Source of the DNA: a bacterium
GTDB lineage: Bacteria > Chlamydiota > Chlamydiia > Chlamydiales > SM23-39
Direction of reading: 5' to 3'
DNA: 45,013 nucleotides
Assembly (NCBI GenBank): GCA_021781995.1
Contig: JAJXVT010000008.1
Span: forward strand, 1-45,013
Position numbers and translations under genes: made by a program. The notes under the pieces were generated by a model. It ran no database searches. It was not told the DNA's origin and worked only from the letters and a program-made list of their open reading frames with translations. Of this stretch, positions 41,042-45,013 are shown piece after piece. The stretch's first letter is position 1. Each line of letters opens with the position of its first letter.

Positions 41042-42715
41042 ATGCGACTTGGTATTCTTGTATTGGCATCTAGTTCCATACTTTTTGCCCTGCCCCCGCC
41101 TATTCCCGGGGGAGGTGTGATTGAACGGCAAATTGAAAAAGAGTACGAATCGAAGCCTTTAGAACTGGAAAAAGAGCTTCCCCCGGTTCAAATTGATATT
41201 CCTGAGGAACGGCTTGAAATCCCCGAAGGGGTTTCTGTGCGGATCGATTCGGTTTGCCTGGAAGGCAATGAATCATTTTCATGCGAAGAAATCCAACAAT
41301 GGATAGCCTGTTGCATTGGCAAAGAGCTCAATCTATGCGATATTTATTCAATTTGTTCCATCATCGATGCAGAATACGCGAAACGCGGATACATTGTAGC
41401 CCGCGCCTATCCGCCACCGCAATCGATTCAAAAAGGCTGTTTGACAATACGCATTATTGAGGGGAAAGTCGGCAGAGTTGAGGTGCGAGGAAACCGATTT
41501 TATAAAGATGAATTTATCCAAAGTTATTTTTCTAAATTACTCGGTAAGCCGCTTAATTATAATAAATTTATGCGAGCTTTATTGCTTCTAAATGAACATG
41601 ACGATCTGCATGTTGGTGGAATTTTGTCGAAAGGAAAGGAGATTGGCACGGTAGATATTATTCTGCCGGTAGAGGATCACTGGCCTGGTCATTTGTATTT
41701 TAATGGGAACAACTACGGTAGAAAACTGACGACTAGTTGGCGCGCAGGAGGTAGATTGGATGTGGGAAGTTTATTGGCGTATGGCGATAAATTTTCTCTA
41801 GCCCAAGTCGTCGGTTTTCCCTTGAATGCGCTCTATTTTACTGATGTCATTTATTCTATTCCGATCGGTCGAAATGGATTTTATTTTTCATTAAGCTATT
41901 TGTTTTCTAAATTCAAAGTTGAGCAAGACTTGTATCTTCATTTGAAGGGAAATTCAAATATAGGAACTGTTAAAGTGTCGCAGGCAATCATTCGCGATAG
42001 AACCATGAGTTTGGATTTTGCTTCTTGGTTTGATGTGACGCAGATTGAAAACTTAGAATTAGGGCAAATCGCATCGTTTGATAAGTTGCGGGTACTCAGA
42101 GCTTCGACTACATGGGATCGTTTTGCATCGGCCAATAGTAGGGATTATCTCAATTTTCAATTGAGCGTCGGTATTCCGTATCTTTTTGGGGGTATGTCGC
42201 CGGTAGATTCTCAGTGCTCGCGAACTGGCGCGGGGGGGCAATTTGTTAAATTTTATTTGGACTACGACCGATTGCAGAAACTCAGTTGGCGAGACACTTT
42301 TTTCATGTTTCATTTTTCAGGGCAATGGAGTCCTTATCGATTGGCTATTCCGGAACAGCTTTATCTAGGCGGCGCAGATACAGTGAGAGGCTACCCTCTG
42401 GCCGCTGCCTTAGGCGATAGTGGGTATTGGGGTAATTTAGAATTGCATATCCCCCCACCGGTACTTGCGGACTTAAGATTTTTTATGGCAAAGGCTAAAT
42501 TCAGAGAAGTTTGCCAATTGGTAGCTTTTATCGACCAAGGCGGGGTCTTTTTGCGCGGAGGATCTTCGGTATTTGAATTAGGGGCAGGTATCGGATTTAG
42601 ATTGAATCACTTAAAAGGTTTGAGTTTGAGTTTAGATGTGGGATTCCCATTGATACATAACCATTTATCGACAGGCGCGTTCACATACATTAAGGTGACA
42701 GGATGTCCATTTTAA
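41042..42715 (+). CDS. two-partner secretion transporter TpsB (ShlB/FhaC family)
   Basis: A 557-residue outer-membrane transporter. A signal peptide (MRLGILVLASSSILFALPPP) is followed by a Pro/Glu-rich linker, two POTRA domains (about residues 65-215, with IRIIEGKVGRVEVRGNRFYK) and a 16-strand barrel. The barrel holds the conserved VRGY of loop L6 in YLGGADTVRGYPLAAALGDS. It exports the TpsA protein encoded directly downstream; the genes overlap by 13 bp. The start has no clear ribosome site. Confidence 0.93.
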   Translation: MRLGILVLASSSILFALPPPIPGGGVIERQIEKEYESKPLELEKELPPVQIDIPEERLEIPEGVSVRIDSVCLEGNESFSCEEIQQWIACCIGKELNLCDIYSICSIIDAEYAKRGYIVARAYPPPQSIQKGCLTIRIIEGKVGRVEVRGNRFYKDEFIQSYFSKLLGKPLNYNKFMRALLLLNEHDDLHVGGILSKGKEIGTVDIILPVEDHWPGHLYFNGNNYGRKLTTSWRAGGRLDVGSLLAYGDKFSLAQVVGFPLNALYFTDVIYSIPIGRNGFYFSLSYLFSKFKVEQDLYLHLKGNSNIGTVKVSQAIIRDRTMSLDFASWFDVTQIENLELGQIASFDKLRVLRASTTWDRFASANSRDYLNFQLSVGIPYLFGGMSPVDSQCSRTGAGGQFVKFYLDYDRLQKLSWRDTFFMFHFSGQWSPYRLAIPEQLYLGGADTVRGYPLAAALGDSGYWGNLELHIPPPVLADLRFFMAKAKFREVCQLVAFIDQGGVFLRGGSSVFELGAGIGFRLNHLKGLSLSLDVGFPLIHNHLSTGAFTYIKVTGCPF

Positions 42716-45013
42716 AGGGAAGACTGCCTCTTTGGATCCATTTGCTGCACGCTGCTACGCTCTGTGCATTGCCTAAAGGCATGGAGGTTATTTCGGGAGA
42801 TGTCGCTAGTTCTCAAGCAGATGTTCATTCATTGACCATTCAGGCGCCTAATCGCTCCATCATTCATTTTGAATCTTTTGATATCGGGCCTCAAGAAAGG
42901 GTTCATTTTATCCAGCCGGATCAAAATGCCTCAGTTTTAGGGCGAATTGTGGGACAAGATCCCACGCAGATTTTAGGTAGATTAGATGCTAACGGACGTT
43001 TGTTTTTAGTCAACTCGCAAGGAATTTATTTCGGTCCTAATTCTAGCGTGAATGTGCACGCTCTCATTGCTTCAACATTAGATATTCGCAATGAGGATTT
43101 TCTGGCCGATCGGTACGTTTTTCAAGAGGAAGGCAATGGATCGATCATCAACGACGGATCGATTGTTGCAGAAACATCGGTGGGTTTTCTGTCCTCTTCG
43201 ATTCAAAATAGGGGGTCGATTCTCGCTAAAACGGGTTCTGTTTTGCTGGCGTCTGGAAATAAGGTTACACTCGATTTTTCCGGAGATGGATTATTGCAAT
43301 TTGCAGTCGAAGGAGATTTAGAGAACGCTTTAATTGAAAATCAAGGATTCATTAAAGCGAGCCGAGGAGTGGTGGATCTATCTTTGCGATCTGCTAAGCG
43401 AGCCTTGCAGGCAGTGGTAAATACAGATGGTTTATCAGTAGCCAATGCGATGGAAGTGGTCGATGGGACTGTTCGTTTGTTTGCCAAAAGTAACATAGAT
43501 GCTGCTTGTATTCATATCGATGGCGACGGCAATTTAGAGGTGTCTGGGGAGTTGCGGGCAGGCAAGGTGCAACTTTTGTCTGATACAGTAGTTGTGAAAG
43601 AAGCTTTGATTGATGTTTCACAAGAAGGCGGAGGAGGCAGTGTCTGGATTGGAGGGGATTATCAGGGAAAAGGGGAGCTGCGTAGATCCCAATTTACCGC
43701 TGTTGATCACAATTCTATTATTTTAGCCGATGCAATAAACACGGGTAACGGCGGACAAGTCATCATATGGTCTGATCAAATTACCCTGTTTGATGGGCAG
43801 ATTTTTGCACGTGGGGGACAATTCGGCGGAGATGGTGGATTTGTTGAAACATCAGGTAAAGAAAGCCTCGGCATTGATTTTGGTTTTGTCAATACCCTCG
43901 CTCCCATGGGCACGACAGGATTGTGGCTGCTCGATCCTAATACAATTACGATCCAAACAGCCGGCACCAATGGTACCATCGCGAGCGGTTCTGCACCTAA
44001 CTGCGCCACCGCAGGAAATCTCAATATTCGTACCTCTACGATGCAAGCAGCAGCTACCAATGTGGCCCTGTGCGCGCAAAATAGTACAACTAGTTCGATT
44101 ACAGTAAATAATGCATTTACAATGGCATCCGGAGTGTCATTGTCTTTAACTGCTGGATCAACAAATGTCGGCGCTATCAATTTAAACGCTAATATTACTA
44201 CTAGAGGACAACCGTTGTCTTTTATTGGATTAGTGAATTTAGGAGCAAACGTTGCTTTAGATACGACCAATGCTGGTGCTGTTGCAACTGGCTCGTCTAT
44301 TAGTTTTTCCAATACTGTGAATGGTGCGCGTAATTTCACTTTGAATGGGGGGACAGCTGGCACGATTACTTTTGCAGGGGCTGTTGGAGGAACGACTGCT
44401 TTAACGGCGCTGACAATCACTAATAGTGGATCTTTGAATTTTAATGGCGCTGTGACTGTGACAGGCGCATTGACACAGACCAATGCAGCCACCGGCGCAA
44501 CGACGTTCACAGGTGCTGTTGCTTTAGGATCCGCTGTTTTAAGAGGCACAACGTATAGTGTAAACAACAGTTTTACAACCACAGGAGCCACGTCAGTTAC
44601 CAATAGCGGTCTTTTTACAAAAGGGGCTACGGGAGCGATTGCAGCAGCAACAGGCTTTAGCGCGACGGGATCGGTGAGCCTTGCAAACAATATTTCCACG
44701 ACCAATGCATTGATTCAAATCGGTGGAGCTTTAACGCTAGCCGAGGCGGCATCGCCCACATTAACTGCCGGATCTGGCGGCATTGTGATTTCTGGCGCGA
44801 TCAATGGAACGACAGGCGGAAGCGGTGAAAGTTTGACTCTCAACGCATTAGGCGGAGCGATTAGTTTGCAGGCGGTAGGATCGGGAGATTCTACCGGCTT
44901 GACCACGTTGAGTGTGACCAATAGCGCAGCGCTTAGTTTTGGCGGAGCTGTAAATTTAACCGGCGCATTGACACAGACCAATGCAGCTACCGGCTCAACG
45001 ACCTTTAGCAATA
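42703..45013 (+). CDS. TpsA filamentous haemagglutinin-type exoprotein (3' end outside window)
   Basis: ATG 42703 opens a frame with no stop to the window end (770 codons). A signal peptide is followed by a TPS secretion domain (about residues 20-260), including SIIHFESFDIGPQERVHFIQ, ILGRLDANGRLFLVNSQGIY and FGPNSSVNVHALIAST. GGDGGFVETSGKESLGIDFG and GLWLLDPNTITI follow, the usual end of such a domain. From about residue 420 it becomes a low-complexity Gly/Ala/Thr/Asn-rich beta-helix with internal repeats. It should be an adhesin or surface protein exported by the upstream TpsB. Confidence 0.92.
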   Translation, partial: MSILKGRLPLWIHLLHAATLCALPKGMEVISGDVASSQADVHSLTIQAPNRSIIHFESFDIGPQERVHFIQPDQNASVLGRIVGQDPTQILGRLDANGRLFLVNSQGIYFGPNSSVNVHALIASTLDIRNEDFLADRYVFQEEGNGSIINDGSIVAETSVGFLSSSIQNRGSILAKTGSVLLASGNKVTLDFSGDGLLQFAVEGDLENALIENQGFIKASRGVVDLSLRSAKRALQAVVNTDGLSVANAMEVVDGTVRLFAKSNIDAACIHIDGDGNLEVSGELRAGKVQLLSDTVVVKEALIDVSQEGGGGSVWIGGDYQGKGELRRSQFTAVDHNSIILADAINTGNGGQVIIWSDQITLFDGQIFARGGQFGGDGGFVETSGKESLGIDFGFVNTLAPMGTTGLWLLDPNTITIQTAGTNGTIASGSAPNCATAGNLNIRTSTMQAAATNVALCAQNSTTSSITVNNAFTMASGVSLSLTAGSTNVGAINLNANITTRGQPLSFIGLVNLGANVALDTTNAGAVATGSSISFSNTVNGARNFTLNGGTAGTITFAGAVGGTTALTALTITNSGSLNFNGAVTVTGALTQTNAATGATTFTGAVALGSAVLRGTTYSVNNSFTTTGATSVTNSGLFTKGATGAIAAATGFSATGSVSLANNISTTNALIQIGGALTLAEAASPTLTAGSGGIVISGAINGTTGGSGESLTLNALGGAISLQAVGSGDSTGLTTLSVTNSAALSFGGAVNLTGALTQTNAATGSTTFSN
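44464..45006 (+). repeat. internal repeats in TpsA beta-helix region
   Basis: A 45-bp segment beginning GGCGCATTGACACAGACCAA at 44464 recurs at 44962, exactly 498 bp (166 codons) later and nearly unchanged, encoding GALTQTNAATG(A/S)TT. The repetition continues toward the window edge, so longer repeats are likely beyond it. Confidence 0.75.

Noticed and set aside
43776-44705. Long open frame on the minus strand, with another at 44715-45011
   Set aside because: Antisense to TpsA; the Val/Ala/Pro-rich product is a by-product of the repetitive Thr/Gly/Asn coding sequence.

Overview
The window looks like chromosome of a Gram-negative, probably host- or amoeba-associated bacterium. An outer-membrane two-partner secretion pair, a periplasmic amidase and many Sec-type signal peptides show the Gram-negative envelope. 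A Parachlamydia/Waddlia-type member of the Chlamydiota would fit the mix of genes (glycan enzymes with signal peptides, conserved exported proteins, mobile DNA), but no rRNA or decisive marker is present, so this is an inference.

Layout. 1-7.7 kb is ordinary chromosome: an SDR/epimerase-type gene, a Y-family DNA polymerase, an N-acetylmuramoyl-L-alanine amidase, a flotillin/NfeD pair, a small Cys-rich exported peptide with a DUF2059-like partner, and a GT92-like glycosyltransferase. 8-20.3 kb is a heavily eroded integrated element (island 1). It holds a lipase-type putative effector with two small membrane proteins, a second protein sharing its N-terminal module followed by a DUF4431-like exported protein, an AbiE-type toxin-antitoxin pair, DinD, an excisionase-like gene, a replication-type gene killed by an in-frame TGA, and several gene stubs. 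It also contains a 2.3-kb IS66-family insertion sequence and three tiny palindromes (51, 51 and 71 bp) made only of the IS66 ends. 20.3-28.0 kb is a second, more intact element (island 2), integrated into the 3' end of a tRNA(CAT) gene. It has a complete tyrosine integrase, an excisionase, a replication-type gene, a zinc-ribbon gene and two cargo operons, each with a HEPN-like protein. The 41-bp tRNA 3'-end repeat at its far end lies beside the truncated integrase of island 1, so the two islands stacked at one tRNA site.

28.1-45 kb is chromosome again: an exported hypothetical, a coiled-coil protein, a heavy-metal P-type ATPase followed by a His-rich exported protein, a polysaccharide pyruvyltransferase-like gene with two tandem GH130-like beta-propeller genes (all with signal peptides), DoxX, a PAP2 phosphatase, the complete cyoABCDE operon for cytochrome bo quinol oxidase and heme O synthesis, and a TpsB/TpsA pair whose large exoprotein runs off the right edge.

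The most distinctive signals are: (i) IS66-end-only palindromes sitting at junctions of broken genes; (ii) a 7-bp doublet with 11-bp period found between the integrase and the attachment site in all three integrase loci; (iii) two putative effector/immunity modules sharing an N-terminal NNPG-type module; and (iv) a five-gene membrane/HEPN operon in island 2.
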